Positions 26,808 through 35,436 of a stretch of 44,699 nt of DNA are shown here, piece by piece. Location of the stretch: positions 1 to 44,699 of the forward strand of contig NZ_FMJL01000024.1 of NCBI RefSeq assembly GCF_900095445.1, given 5' to 3'. The stretch's first letter is position 1. Every line of letters begins with the position of its first letter. Position numbers and translations under genes: made by a program. The notes below the pieces were generated by a model. The model saw only the letters and a list, made by a program, of their open reading frames with translations, was not told where the DNA came from and did not search any database. Source of the DNA: Clostridium sp. N3C. GTDB lineage: Bacteria; Bacillota; Clostridia; Clostridiales; Clostridiaceae.

Positions 26808-27503
26808 GTGAAAAAAATTTCTTCTGTATTAATAACAATATTATTTATTGCAATTGCTGCGGTTGGGATTTATTATAGTTATAGGAGTCATAAAAAAAAT
26901 AAAATAAATGAAGAGCGGATTAGGGTTGAATATGAGCAGAAATTAAAAGAGGCTGAGGAAATAAAGAAGCAGAAAGAAGCTGAATTAGAGCAGCAAAAGC
27001 AGGAGATAAAAGAGGCTGAAGAGAAAGTAAAGGCCTTAGATGAAAAATGCAATCAGGCTCAAGAACTTTTTAATAATAGAAGCTACAAAGAGGCTGTTCA
27101 GTTGGCGGAGGAAGTTTTAGCGGAGGATAATAAAAATTACAGGGCTTATGCCATTAAGGGAATAGCTCTTTGTTATGATAAAAAATCCAACGGCTTTGAT
27201 GAAATTGAAAGGGCTTTAGAGATAAATCCAAGTTATGCCTATGCTATGTATAATATGGCTTTAGCATATGAAATATCTTTTGATTATGATAATGCTTTAC
27301 AGTGGTATGAAAAGGTCTTAAGCTCTTGCAAGGAAGATAAGCTAAAAGCCTTGAGTAACTATGGTATAGCGGTTATACAAGCCAGAAAAGGAGAAAGAGA
27401 TAAGGCCACAGAATATTTAAAAGCAGCGGTAGCCTTAGATAAGGCTTTAGTTGAAAGAGCTAAGCAGGACGAGAATCTTTCAGGTTTAGAAATTAATGAG
27501 TAA
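26808..27503 (+). CDS. Membrane-anchored coiled-coil TPR protein
   Basis: The product has 231 residues. An N-terminal membrane segment (about 6-24) is followed by a highly charged coiled coil (about 30-85, rich in EAEEIKKQKEAELEQQ) and at least three TPR-like repeats (about 85-215, including AYAMYNMALAYEISFDYDNA). Such proteins serve as scaffolds. GTG 26808 follows AAGGAGGAGAAAGA. It has a strong terminator of its own. The function is unknown; a second TPR membrane protein lies at 30851. Confidence 0.8.
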   Translation: MKKISSVLITILFIAIAAVGIYYSYRSHKKNKINEERIRVEYEQKLKEAEEIKKQKEAELEQQKQEIKEAEEKVKALDEKCNQAQELFNNRSYKEAVQLAEEVLAEDNKNYRAYAIKGIALCYDKKSNGFDEIERALEINPSYAYAMYNMALAYEISFDYDNALQWYEKVLSSCKEDKLKALSNYGIAVIQARKGERDKATEYLKAAVALDKALVERAKQDENLSGLEINE

Positions 27504-27508
27504 ATTAG

Positions 27509-27560
27509 CATCCTTTTTCAACTAGCAGATAAAGCTAGTATGAAGGAGGGTGTTTTGCTT
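27509..27560 (+). terminator. Long terminator after the TPR gene
   Basis: CATCCTTTTTCA (27509-27520) pairs with TGAAGGAGGGTG (27541-27552), with several G-T pairs, and ACTAGC pairs with GCTAGT inside. TTTTGCTTT follows. Confidence 0.85.
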
Positions 27561-27705
27561 TGCTGTAAGCACATAATTGCATAGAAAGAGAGAAAAATAT
27601 TAAAAGACCTATACCTAGTAAAAAACTTTGCTTATTTATATTTTTAGATAATATTTTTAATTAAAGAATACTATAAGAATGCACAAAAGAAGGAGGCCTC
27701 AACTA

Positions 27706-28587
27706 ATGTTAGAGAGTAATGAAAATCAATCTGAAATAAAATTGAAATATGGAATCTATTTGAAACGATCTTTACTAATATTATTATCAAGTCTTTTATT
27801 TTCCTTGTCCCTTAATCTTTTCGTAGTACCCAATCACTTCTTAAGCGGAGGAGTATCAGGAATAGCCTTGATTTTACAATATATTACTGGTATAAATGCT
27901 GGATATTTCATTATTATTTTAAATATTCCACTTTTTATATTAAGCTATAAAAAGCTACCTAAGGAGTTTACTGCTTTAACTGCTCTTGGAACTATAGCGC
28001 AGGCTGTATTAATGATTTTAACTAAGGGGATATCTAAGTGTTATACAATTAATGATCTATTATTAGCTAGTATATGTCATGGTGTAATTGGTGGTTTTGC
28101 AATAGGTAATATTTTTAAGTACCATGGTTCATTAGGTGGTACAGACATAGTAGCTATGATGGTTAGAAAAAAGAACAACTTTAACATTGGTAAGGCTTCA
28201 TTTGCTATAAATGTGGTAATTATATCTTTTGGGGCCATCTTTTTTGGATTAGATCGAGCTATATATACATTTATTTCTATGTACATATCCACCTCTGTCA
28301 TAGACAAAGTTATTAAAGGCTTTAATAAAAAGAATTTGGTTTTTATAGTTACTAATAAAGAAGAATTGATTATTGAAAAGATTACTAATGACCTTAGACG
28401 AAGTGCTACTGTAGTAAGGGCAAAAGGAGGATACTCAAAGGCTGATAAGACGGTGATATACTGTGTTTTATCAACGCCTCAAATTCCAAGATTAAAGCAA
28501 ATTGTAGAAAAGTGTGATGAAGGAGCATTTATGTCCATACTAGATGCTGCAGAAGTACAGGGAAAGGGATTCGAACATCCTATTTAA
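27706..28587 (+). CDS. YitT-family membrane protein
   Basis: The product has 293 residues. The first about 200 residues hold five to six membrane segments with the family marks PNHFLSGGVSGIALILQY and HGSLGGTDIVAMMVRKK. The C-terminal about 80 residues form a soluble DUF2179-like domain (ADKTVIYCVLSTPQIPRLKQ). The function of YitT proteins is not established. I chose ATG 27706, eight bases after AGGAGG; the ATG at 27679 lacks a site. Confidence 0.88.
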   Translation: MLESNENQSEIKLKYGIYLKRSLLILLSSLLFSLSLNLFVVPNHFLSGGVSGIALILQYITGINAGYFIIILNIPLFILSYKKLPKEFTALTALGTIAQAVLMILTKGISKCYTINDLLLASICHGVIGGFAIGNIFKYHGSLGGTDIVAMMVRKKNNFNIGKASFAINVVIISFGAIFFGLDRAIYTFISMYISTSVIDKVIKGFNKKNLVFIVTNKEELIIEKITNDLRRSATVVRAKGGYSKADKTVIYCVLSTPQIPRLKQIVEKCDEGAFMSILDAAEVQGKGFEHPI

Positions 28588-28716
28588 GATTAGGTTTTTA
28601 AAATTATAGTAATGATCCTTAGAGAATTTTATATTAAAGAAATTTATGAAAACTGTGACTTATTATAACATGAATCGTATATATAGTATAACCGCAATAG
28701 AAGAGGTGGATATTTA

Positions 28717-29271
28717 ATGGATGAAGATATAAGACTAGTAAAAGAAGTCCTTAACGGGAATTTAGATAGCTTTAATATATTGGTCAATAAGTATGAAATG
28801 CAGATAATAAAGTTTGTTTATAATATGATTCATGATAAAGAAGCCTCTGAAGATATAACTCAGGAGGTGTTTATAACTGTATATAATAAGCTATATATGT
28901 ATAATTCTAACTATAAGTTTTCTAATTGGATACTTCAAATCGCTAGAAATAAATGCATTGACTACATAAGAAAATATAAAAGGGTATATGAATCAAATTT
29001 AGAAGATATTAAGGAAGTATCCAGTAATGAAATATCACCGGAGCAATTTGCAGAATATAACGAAACTAAGAAGATGGTAAAGGATTACATAAATGAGTTA
29101 AGTCCTTTAGATAGACAATTAATTATTCTGAGGTATACTCAAGAACTTACCTTCTATGATATTGCAGAAATACTAAACATGAGTGAATCTGCTGTAAAGA
29201 GAAGATATTACAAAATAAGAGATAAGTTTAAAGAGTATTCAAAGGTTAAAGAAAAGAGGTGGAGAGTATGA
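28717..29271 (+). CDS. ECF-type RNA polymerase sigma factor
   Basis: The product has 184 residues. Region 2 (about 10-85) includes EDITQEVFITVYNKLY and the DNA-melting segment FSNWILQIARNKCIDYIRK. Region 4 (about 125-180) includes LSPLDRQLIILRYTQELTFY and an HTH, ILNMSESAVKRRYYKI. ATG 28717 follows AGAGGTGGATATTTA. Its stop overlaps the start of the next gene (ATGA), which encodes a zinc-finger membrane anti-sigma candidate, so the two form a classic sigma/anti-sigma pair. Confidence 0.92.
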   Translation: MDEDIRLVKEVLNGNLDSFNILVNKYEMQIIKFVYNMIHDKEASEDITQEVFITVYNKLYMYNSNYKFSNWILQIARNKCIDYIRKYKRVYESNLEDIKEVSSNEISPEQFAEYNETKKMVKDYINELSPLDRQLIILRYTQELTFYDIAEILNMSESAVKRRYYKIRDKFKEYSKVKEKRWRV

Positions 29272-30734
29272 ACTGCAAAACCTTTATGAGAAAACTACCA
29301 GAATTTATGGAAAACAGCATTATGTATGATATGAGTGAGGCGATGGAGAAGCATATGAATGAGTGTAATTCTTGCAAACAGAGATTTGAAGAAGAAAAGG
29401 CCATAGAACTAGCCTTTAGTATGGCATTAGACACAGATGAAATAAGCTTCAATAGTTGCAGATCAGATATTATGAAAAATATAGATAAAAATAAATATAG
29501 TAAAAGTCCAATTAGTAAGGTAAAATACGGTATAAAAAAGTTTCAAATACAGATTATTTCCACTGCGGCAGTTTTATTAATGACTGTGTTAATAACTCCT
29601 CATATTGCTAATAAATATACATCCAGTAGTTCATCAGAAAGTGGAATGTTAGTGTCAAATAATAATGATGACAAAATGCTTATAGCAAATAATGATCAAA
29701 ATCCAACATCAGTGGGTATGGTAAATAATAGTTCAGCAGGAAATATAGGGTCTCAAGAAAGCATGATTATGGATGATGAATTGGAGATAGATAAGAAAGA
29801 AATGAAAAAGCTTTTGGAGTCTAATAAAATTTATGTTCCTAAGTTTACAAGAGTGGATTTAGAGGTAAATGAGAATTTGGAATTTGCTACTGATTGGGTT
29901 GAGTCTCCAGACAAAGCTTTGAAGGTTGCTATAGAAGGAAGAGGAGATAATGGTACAGAACAGGGCATTGGTAAGCTTGTTTTTATTAACAAAAGTACAT
30001 CACAGATGTGGAAGTTAAGTCTTGCTAATAACGAAACTAAGCAATTCACACCTATGAAGGTTAGCTGGTATGATAATGAGAATTTGATGGTTATATTTGG
30101 ATACGGGCAAGGTCGTGAAACCTTAGGGGGAGATGTGATTTTACTAAATGCTTTTACAGGTAAAGCTGTAAATATATATTGGAAATACTCCTTAGATAGT
30201 AAGAAACAAGTAGTAGAAGCTATTAGAGATAATGATAAAATTAATTTAAGGGTAATACTATATGATGATAAGATTATTAACTATAAAGAAGAATTTAGAA
30301 GTATAGTTTTCAATGAGTTATATAACGATAAAATAGATTATTCTAGCTCAGTGCAAAATGAAGCTTCAAAGTCTGCAGGAAATAACTATGTAGATAATAA
30401 TGATATATTTATAAAAAGCTTAGAGCAACTTAAAAAGTCTATTAATGAGAAGAAGTATGAATCTATGAGTTCAATGTTTTCACAAGATCTATTAAAGGAA
30501 GAGGCTTATTTAAATTTATTACAAGTTCAAAGTATGTACTTAGTTAGGGTTATTAATGTTTCTAATAGTGCTGGAGAAGACTCAACTAGTATGTATTATG
30601 TAGAAACTATTATGGATATGAAAGAAGAGAGTAATTTGTATAAGACTGGAGCAAATTTCTTATCCATATGTGTGCAGAAGAATGAAAAAGGTAATCTAAT
30701 TATTACAGATATAGAAAGGTTACCACAAAATTAA
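29268..30734 (+). CDS. Membrane anti-sigma factor candidate with C-terminal sensor region
   Basis: The product has 488 residues from ATG 29268; GTG 29259 is a weaker alternative. An N-terminal zinc anti-sigma motif is visible as EKHMNECNSCKQRF (His-x3-Cys-x2-Cys). One membrane segment follows (about 95-115). The extracellular region has a serine/asparagine-rich linker. Its middle (about 205-335) resembles DUF4652 (EGRGDNGTEQGIGKLVFI, and GYGQGRETLGGDVILLNAF). The last about 120 residues may be a separate domain. It probably holds the upstream sigma factor at the membrane until an outside signal is sensed; the signal is unknown. Confidence 0.85.
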   Translation: MNCKTFMRKLPEFMENSIMYDMSEAMEKHMNECNSCKQRFEEEKAIELAFSMALDTDEISFNSCRSDIMKNIDKNKYSKSPISKVKYGIKKFQIQIISTAAVLLMTVLITPHIANKYTSSSSSESGMLVSNNNDDKMLIANNDQNPTSVGMVNNSSAGNIGSQESMIMDDELEIDKKEMKKLLESNKIYVPKFTRVDLEVNENLEFATDWVESPDKALKVAIEGRGDNGTEQGIGKLVFINKSTSQMWKLSLANNETKQFTPMKVSWYDNENLMVIFGYGQGRETLGGDVILLNAFTGKAVNIYWKYSLDSKKQVVEAIRDNDKINLRVILYDDKIINYKEEFRSIVFNELYNDKIDYSSSVQNEASKSAGNNYVDNNDIFIKSLEQLKKSINEKKYESMSSMFSQDLLKEEAYLNLLQVQSMYLVRVINVSNSAGEDSTSMYYVETIMDMKEESNLYKTGANFLSICVQKNEKGNLIITDIERLPQN

Positions 30735-30767
30735 AATTAACTTAATATGCATAACGACTATTTTAGA

Positions 30768-30798
30768 AATAAAGAGGATATATACCTCTTTATTTTTT
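30768..30798 (+). terminator. Terminator after the sigma/anti-sigma operon
   Basis: AATAAAGAGG (30768-30777) pairs with CCTCTTTATT (30785-30794) around ATATATA, followed by TTTT. Confidence 0.93.
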
Positions 30799-30850
30799 CC
30801 TTTAAAAGCCTTATTATTAATATAAAAAGTAATGAAAAATTGGTGATATA

Positions 30851-32125
30851 ATGAAAAAAAGTGCGAATTACTATAAAAAGGCTTTGGCAAAATATTATAG
30901 TGGAGATTTAGAGAAGGCTTTATATTTATGCGAAAAAGGAATTTCTAGCAGCCTAAAGAATGCAGCAGCTATTAATTTAAAGGGATTACTTATGTATATA
31001 AAGGGCAATATGTCTGAGGCTAAAGGTTTATGGAGGCTAAATAAGGACTATAATAAGGACGAAGTTGCCAAGAAGTATCTTGAAAGCTTAAAAGATGATG
31101 AGCAAAGGCTATTGATGTATAAGGAAAGTGAGAGCTTAATAGAGCAAATGAAATTTAAAGAAGCTCTGGACTTACTTTTAGAATGTAAGAAAAGCGATTT
31201 TAACCTTATAGCAGTACATAATGCTTTAACAGATGTCTATATACATTTAGGTCAATTTGAAGAAGCAAAGGCTTGTATTGATAAAGTGTTGGAAGTTGAT
31301 AAAAATAATGAAGTAGCCAAAGAAAATAGAAAGCTATTAGTGGATTATAGAGTTATAGAAAATAAGCCTAACTATAAAAGATTAGCTTTTATACTAAGTT
31401 CATTTGCTGTAGTAGCGGTAGCTTTATTAATTATTGTACCTAAATTAGATATAGATAATAAGGTTAAAAAGAATACTGATAGTGCTATTAAGGTCAGTGA
31501 TAAAAAGGAGTCAGATAATAATCAGCTAGAAAGTAGTAAGCAATTAGAAAATACTGCTGAGAAAAATAGTTCTAAGCAAGAAGAAGATTCAAAGAAGGTA
31601 GAGAAAATTGCTTTTCCTACTGAAGAATTAAATGTTGCTATAAAAAATAAGGATTATAATACCCTCTATAGAATTTTAACTAGCTATAAGATAGAAGATC
31701 TTGAGGAAGAAGATAAGACTTATTATAATCAAGCTAAAGCCATTATGGAGAAAAAGGGAGTGGAGTATTTTTATACAAAGGCTAGAGATTTCCATACTAA
31801 GAACCAATATAAAGAGGCTGTTGAACAGTATGCTAAAGTAGAGCCCTTTGGAGAAAAACATTATTTCTATGAGAGTACAATATACATGATGGCTAATTGC
31901 TATAAAGAGTTAAATGAAGTTGATAAGGCTATAAATTATTTTGAAAAATATATATCATTGGATGTTAAGAAAAATTATGAAGGTGAGGCCTTATATAAAC
32001 TGGTTCTTTTATATAAGGATACAGACATAAATAAGGCAAAAGAATACGCCAACCAAATTAGAGAGAGATTTAAAAATACAATTTATAATAACAGTATAGT
32101 ACAAAAGGTATTAAATTCAAAATAA
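30851..32125 (+). CDS. TPR-repeat membrane protein
   Basis: The product has 424 residues. Cytoplasmic TPR-like repeats fill the first about 165 residues (NYYKKALAKYYSGDLEKALY, and AVHNALTDVYIHLGQFEEAK). A membrane segment lies near 178-197 (LAFILSSFAVVAVALLIIV). A charged, low-complexity linker (about 205-255) leads to external TPR-like repeats (about 290-420). The architecture suggests an envelope scaffold. ATG 30851 follows AATTGGTGATATA. It follows the sigma/anti-sigma pair but behind a terminator, so a shared regulon is only a guess. Confidence 0.82.
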   Translation: MKKSANYYKKALAKYYSGDLEKALYLCEKGISSSLKNAAAINLKGLLMYIKGNMSEAKGLWRLNKDYNKDEVAKKYLESLKDDEQRLLMYKESESLIEQMKFKEALDLLLECKKSDFNLIAVHNALTDVYIHLGQFEEAKACIDKVLEVDKNNEVAKENRKLLVDYRVIENKPNYKRLAFILSSFAVVAVALLIIVPKLDIDNKVKKNTDSAIKVSDKKESDNNQLESSKQLENTAEKNSSKQEEDSKKVEKIAFPTEELNVAIKNKDYNTLYRILTSYKIEDLEEEDKTYYNQAKAIMEKKGVEYFYTKARDFHTKNQYKEAVEQYAKVEPFGEKHYFYESTIYMMANCYKELNEVDKAINYFEKYISLDVKKNYEGEALYKLVLLYKDTDINKAKEYANQIRERFKNTIYNNSIVQKVLNSK

Positions 32126-32188
32126 GTTTTCACTATGCTTGAATTTAAGCCTATGTATAGGTAAATAATATTACCGGGGTGATGCTTA

Positions 32189-33361
32189 TTGAAAATAATA
32201 AAAAATGCAGAAGTATATGCACCAGAGTATATTGGTAAAAAATATGTGGTAATAGCAGGGCCATTAATTGAAGGAGTATATGATAGCTTAGATATACCAG
32301 AAGCTTTTCCTGGACTTGAAGTTATTGATGGAGAAGGAAAGCTAATGTTTCCAGGGTTTATAGATTCCCATGTCCATATTATAGGTGCTGGAGGAGAGGG
32401 AGGTTTTAATACTAGAACTCCAGAAATACAGCTTTCACAGTTAATTTCTGCTGGTATTACAACGGTAGTAGGTTGTCTTGGTACAGATGGTATAACTAGA
32501 AATTTAAAAACTTTACTAGCAAAGGCTTATGGTCTTGAAGAAGATGGAATTAGTGCTTATATTTTTACTGGTTCTTATCAACTACCTGCTGTATCCATAA
32601 CGGGAAAGTCTAGTGAGGATATTATATTAATAGAAAAGGTAATTGGTATTGGAGAAATAGCCTTATCTGATAATAGGTCTTCTCAACCTAGCTATGAGGA
32701 ATTTTTAAAGGTGGTAGCAGAAGCTAGAGTAGCAGGTTTAATATCTGGAAAAGCTGGTGTGGTAAACTTGCACATTGGTAATGGACGAGAGGCGTTGTCT
32801 TATCTCATGAAGATGCTAAAGGAAACAGACATACCAGCTACCCAAGTTATTCCCACCCATATCAATCGTTCTAAAGATATTCTTAATATGGGAGTAAAGT
32901 ATACAGAACTTGGTGGGATTATAGATTTAACAACAAGTTTTGATGTTGATCATCTGGAGGATACTGAAGTTAGGGCTGCTGAAGGATTAAAAATATTATT
33001 AGATAAGGGAGTAGATATATCCAAAATCCAATTTACTTCTGATGGACAAGGAAGTTTACCAATATTCGATGAAAAAGGGCATTTTAAAGGCTTAGGTGTA
33101 GGCTCAGTAAAATCCTTGTATGAAGAGGTTAAGGAAGCGGTTTTAAAATATGGAGTTGACTTAGAAGAGGCTTTAAAAGTCATTACATCAAATGTAGCAG
33201 ATAATTTTAAGTTTAAAAAGAAAGGTAGAATAGAATCAGAAAAAGATGCAGATTTAGTGTTAGTTGATAAGGAAACTTTAGAAGTAAGGGATGTTTTTGC
33301 CAAGGGAAAAGCTTTTATGGTTAATGGCAAGCTCTTAGTTAAGGGAACTTTTGAAGAGTAA
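32189..33361 (+). CDS. iadA: Isoaspartyl dipeptidase-like amidohydrolase (M38)
   Basis: The product has 390 residues, the length of E. coli IadA, which cleaves beta-aspartyl dipeptides from damaged proteins. Active-site residues are conserved: His61 and His63 (DSHVHIIGAGGEGG), Glu70, Tyr130 (TGSYQLP), His195 (NLHIGNG), His224 (PTHINR) and Asp285 (TSDGQGS). The bridging carboxylated lysine of E. coli (VIGVKCAISDHR) appears replaced by Glu156 (VIGIGEIALSDNR). TTG 32189 follows CCGGGGTGATGC. The specificity could be altered or the Glu may bridge the metals directly. Confidence 0.88.
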   Translation: MKIIKNAEVYAPEYIGKKYVVIAGPLIEGVYDSLDIPEAFPGLEVIDGEGKLMFPGFIDSHVHIIGAGGEGGFNTRTPEIQLSQLISAGITTVVGCLGTDGITRNLKTLLAKAYGLEEDGISAYIFTGSYQLPAVSITGKSSEDIILIEKVIGIGEIALSDNRSSQPSYEEFLKVVAEARVAGLISGKAGVVNLHIGNGREALSYLMKMLKETDIPATQVIPTHINRSKDILNMGVKYTELGGIIDLTTSFDVDHLEDTEVRAAEGLKILLDKGVDISKIQFTSDGQGSLPIFDEKGHFKGLGVGSVKSLYEEVKEAVLKYGVDLEEALKVITSNVADNFKFKKKGRIESEKDADLVLVDKETLEVRDVFAKGKAFMVNGKLLVKGTFEE

Positions 33362-33379
33362 CAATCCTTTTAGGGTATG

Positions 33380-33409
33380 TTGACAGATAAGTGTATAAAA
33401 TTATATAAT
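33380..33409 (+). promoter_or_regulatory. Sigma-A promoter of the thioredoxin pair
   Basis: TTGACA (33380-33385) and TATAAT (33404-33409) are both full consensus, separated by 18 bases. The leader to trxA is about 40 bases. Confidence 0.88.
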
Positions 33410-33455
33410 TATTTTATACCTGTAAGGGGTATATAATGTTTGGAGGGATAAGAAA

Positions 33456-33770
33456 ATGAGAGAATTTACAGATAACAATTTTGTGGAAGAAGTTGAAAAT
33501 TATGATGGAATTGCAGTAGTAGATTTTTGGGCATCTTGGTGTGGACCTTGCAAAATGCTAGCTCCTATTTTTGAAGAACTTGATTCAGAGTTAGGGGATA
33601 AAATTAAATTTGGAAAGGTTAATGTGGATGATAACCCATCAATTTCTAATAAATATAAAATTGCAAGTATTCCAACTTTATTAGTATTTAAGAATGGTAA
33701 TGTAGTAGATACTCTTGTGGGATTTAGACCAAAACAGGAATTAAAGGTTGTTATTGAAAAGTATGTATAA
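33456..33770 (+). CDS. trxA: Thioredoxin
   Basis: The product has 104 residues, the classical thioredoxin length. The active site is WASWCGPCKML and the cis-proline loop is ASIPTLLVFKNG. It reduces protein disulfides in the cytoplasm. ATG 33456 follows TTGGAGGGATAAGAAA. The reductase gene follows after 12 bases, so the pair is almost certainly one functional unit. Confidence 0.96.
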   Translation: MREFTDNNFVEEVENYDGIAVVDFWASWCGPCKMLAPIFEELDSELGDKIKFGKVNVDDNPSISNKYKIASIPTLLVFKNGNVVDTLVGFRPKQELKVVIEKYV

Positions 33771-33782
33771 AGAGGTGTAACC

Positions 33783-34643
33783 TTGAATAGAAGATATGAT
33801 ATAGCTATAGTAGGCAGTGGCCCAGCAGGACTATCCGCTGCCATTAATGCTAAAATTCGAAACAAAGACATAATTATTTTTGGATATAAGGACTTGAGCA
33901 ATAAGTTGGTTAAAGCGCCTAAAATAAACAATTATTTAGGCTTTTATGACATTAGCGGTGAAAGCTTGAAGGAAAGATTCCAAGAGCACATTAAGGCTAT
34001 GGACATAGAAATAACAGAAGAAAGAATTAATGCTGTATATGCCATGGGAGATTATTATGCTCTTATGGCTAATGAAAAGATTTATGAGGCTAAGACAATT
34101 ATTATTGCTACAGGTATGGCCTATGCCAAGCCTTTAAAAGGTGAGCTTGAGCTATTAGGTAAGGGTGTAGGTTATTGTGCTACCTGTGATGCGCCTCTCT
34201 ATCGTGGTAAGGTTGTAACTATTATCGGTTACAATAAGAAAGCAGAGAAGGAAGCAAATTATGTCAGTGAGTTAGCAGGAAAACTATATTATGTGCCTAT
34301 GTATAATGATCCAGTAAATTTGAGAGAGGGTATAGAAATAGTAAAGGATAAGCCCTTAGAAATTAGAGGAGAAGATAGGGTTAAGGAACTTTTGCTTAAG
34401 AGTAATACCATTACTACCGATGCTGTTTTTGTTTTAAAAGATAGCATTTCTCCAGGACAGTTAGTTCCAGGATTGGAAATAGAAGATGAACATATAAAGG
34501 TTGATAGGAGTATGCAAACCAATCTTCAAGGTTGCTTCGCTGCGGGAGATTGTGTAGGAAGGCCATATCAGTACATAAAGGCTGCAGGAGAGGGATTGAT
34601 TGCAGCTATGAGCGCTGTTGCTTATATTGATTCAAAAAAATGA
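33783..34643 (+). CDS. Thioredoxin reductase-like flavoprotein without NADPH motifs, probably ferredoxin-dependent (FFTR-type)
   Basis: The product has 286 residues, shorter than typical TrxB (about 310). FAD-binding motifs are intact: AIVGSGPAGLSAA at the N-terminus and FAAGDCVGRPYQYIKAAGEG at the C-terminus. The redox pair is Cys132/Cys135 (YCATCDAP). In the second nucleotide domain the NADPH signature GGGxSAxE is replaced by IIGYNKKAEKEA, and the HRR motif that holds the 2'-phosphate is absent (YYVPMYNDP). Clostridial pyridine-nucleotide-independent, ferredoxin-linked reductases have this feature, so FFTR is my best call. TTG 33783 follows AAGAGGTGTAACC. It is paired with trxA. Confidence 0.87.
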   Translation: MNRRYDIAIVGSGPAGLSAAINAKIRNKDIIIFGYKDLSNKLVKAPKINNYLGFYDISGESLKERFQEHIKAMDIEITEERINAVYAMGDYYALMANEKIYEAKTIIIATGMAYAKPLKGELELLGKGVGYCATCDAPLYRGKVVTIIGYNKKAEKEANYVSELAGKLYYVPMYNDPVNLREGIEIVKDKPLEIRGEDRVKELLLKSNTITTDAVFVLKDSISPGQLVPGLEIEDEHIKVDRSMQTNLQGCFAAGDCVGRPYQYIKAAGEGLIAAMSAVAYIDSKK

Positions 34644-34654
34644 TTATGAAATTC

Positions 34655-34682
34655 AGGGGTGCATAAATTGCACCCCTTTTCC
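34655..34682 (+). terminator. Terminator after the reductase gene
   Basis: AGGGGTGCA (34655-34663) pairs with TGCACCCCT (34669-34677) around TAAAT, followed by TTTCCC. Confidence 0.93.
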
Positions 34683-34726
34683 CTTTTAAAAGAATGTTTA
34701 TTTATATTAATAGTCATTAGAAACAA

Positions 34727-35257
34727 CTATTTGTTTACTACAAAAAAAACGTGATTTCCAATAGGCTTTACATTACTTTTCTTTACATTTATCATCCATT
34801 TAGAAGTAGCAATGTCAGGATTATAGAAGAATACTGCTTCATTTGTAGGATCATTTCCTTTTAGTGCAGTGTATAGGGCTTTATAACATTCATCTGTAGG
34901 TTTTACTTTTATAACACCATTTTTTACACAAGAAAAGGCGCTCTTTTGTTTGATCACACCTTCAACGGTGTCAGGAAACTCAGGGTGTATTAACCTGTTA
35001 AGAATTACTGAAGCCACTGCTACCTTTCCTTCAAAGGGTTCTCCGGCACTTTCAGCACATATTACTTGAGATATTAAGTAAATATCATCATCACTAAGAT
35101 AAACTTGCTTATTTTTATAATTAAACATTTGTTGCTTTTTATCGTTAGATTTGTTATATACAGTTTTAACATCAGCCTGACATACTACTAGTCTAACCTG
35201 AAATAAAATAGACATTAATAAAAAAACTGTAAAGCCTAAAAAGAATTTTCTTTTCAT
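34727..35257 (-). CDS. SleB-like cell-wall hydrolase (Hydrolase_2)
   Basis: The product has 176 residues. An N-terminal hydrophobic segment (about 5-25, ending near VCQAD) is a signal peptide or anchor. The catalytic domain shows QVICAESAGEPFEGKVAVAS, with the presumed catalytic Glu, and VILNRLIHPEFPDTVEGVI; both match the SleB/CwlJ group of lytic enzymes that cut spore or vegetative peptidoglycan. The minus-strand ATG at 35257 has AAGGAGGTATTGT upstream, directly after a c-di-AMP riboswitch. Regulation by c-di-AMP is therefore expected. Confidence 0.9.
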   Translation of the reverse strand: MKRKFFLGFTVFLLMSILFQVRLVVCQADVKTVYNKSNDKKQQMFNYKNKQVYLSDDDIYLISQVICAESAGEPFEGKVAVASVILNRLIHPEFPDTVEGVIKQKSAFSCVKNGVIKVKPTDECYKALYTALKGNDPTNEAVFFYNPDIATSKWMINVKKSNVKPIGNHVFFVVNK

Positions 35258-35270
35258 ACAATACCTCCTT

Positions 35271-35395
35271 TTGCCTGCGAAGTTAGCTGACGGGTTCGGA
35301 AAAGGTATAACCTACACCAGATGGTGATTCACCCCATAACTTGGTTCCTCCGCATTTTAAAGCAAATTATGCCGTAAAATTTAGGCTAATGGTAT
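35271..35395 (-). promoter_or_regulatory. c-di-AMP riboswitch (ydaO/yuaA class)
   Basis: On the minus strand the leader reads GCTTTAAAATGCGGAGGAA, then GGGGTGAATC (35335-35326), then CCGAACCCGTCAGCTAAC (35299-35282) and TTCGCAGGC. These are the invariant blocks of the ydaO/yuaA c-di-AMP aptamer, in the correct order. The gene's AGGAGG begins only a few bases after the aptamer (35268-35263), with no visible terminator between. This suggests that ligand binding hides the ribosome binding site, though the mechanism is not proven. Exact aptamer edges are approximate. Confidence 0.93.
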
Positions 35396-35436
35396 TGTTA
35401 CCAACTTTAAAAAAATAATACATAAAACTCTAAAAT

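Noticed and set aside
28649..28680. AAAAC followed by CGTAT upstream of the ECF sigma gene, as an autoregulated ECF promoter
   Set aside because: The spacing between AAC and CGT is 22 bases, well above the 16-17 usual for ECF promoters.
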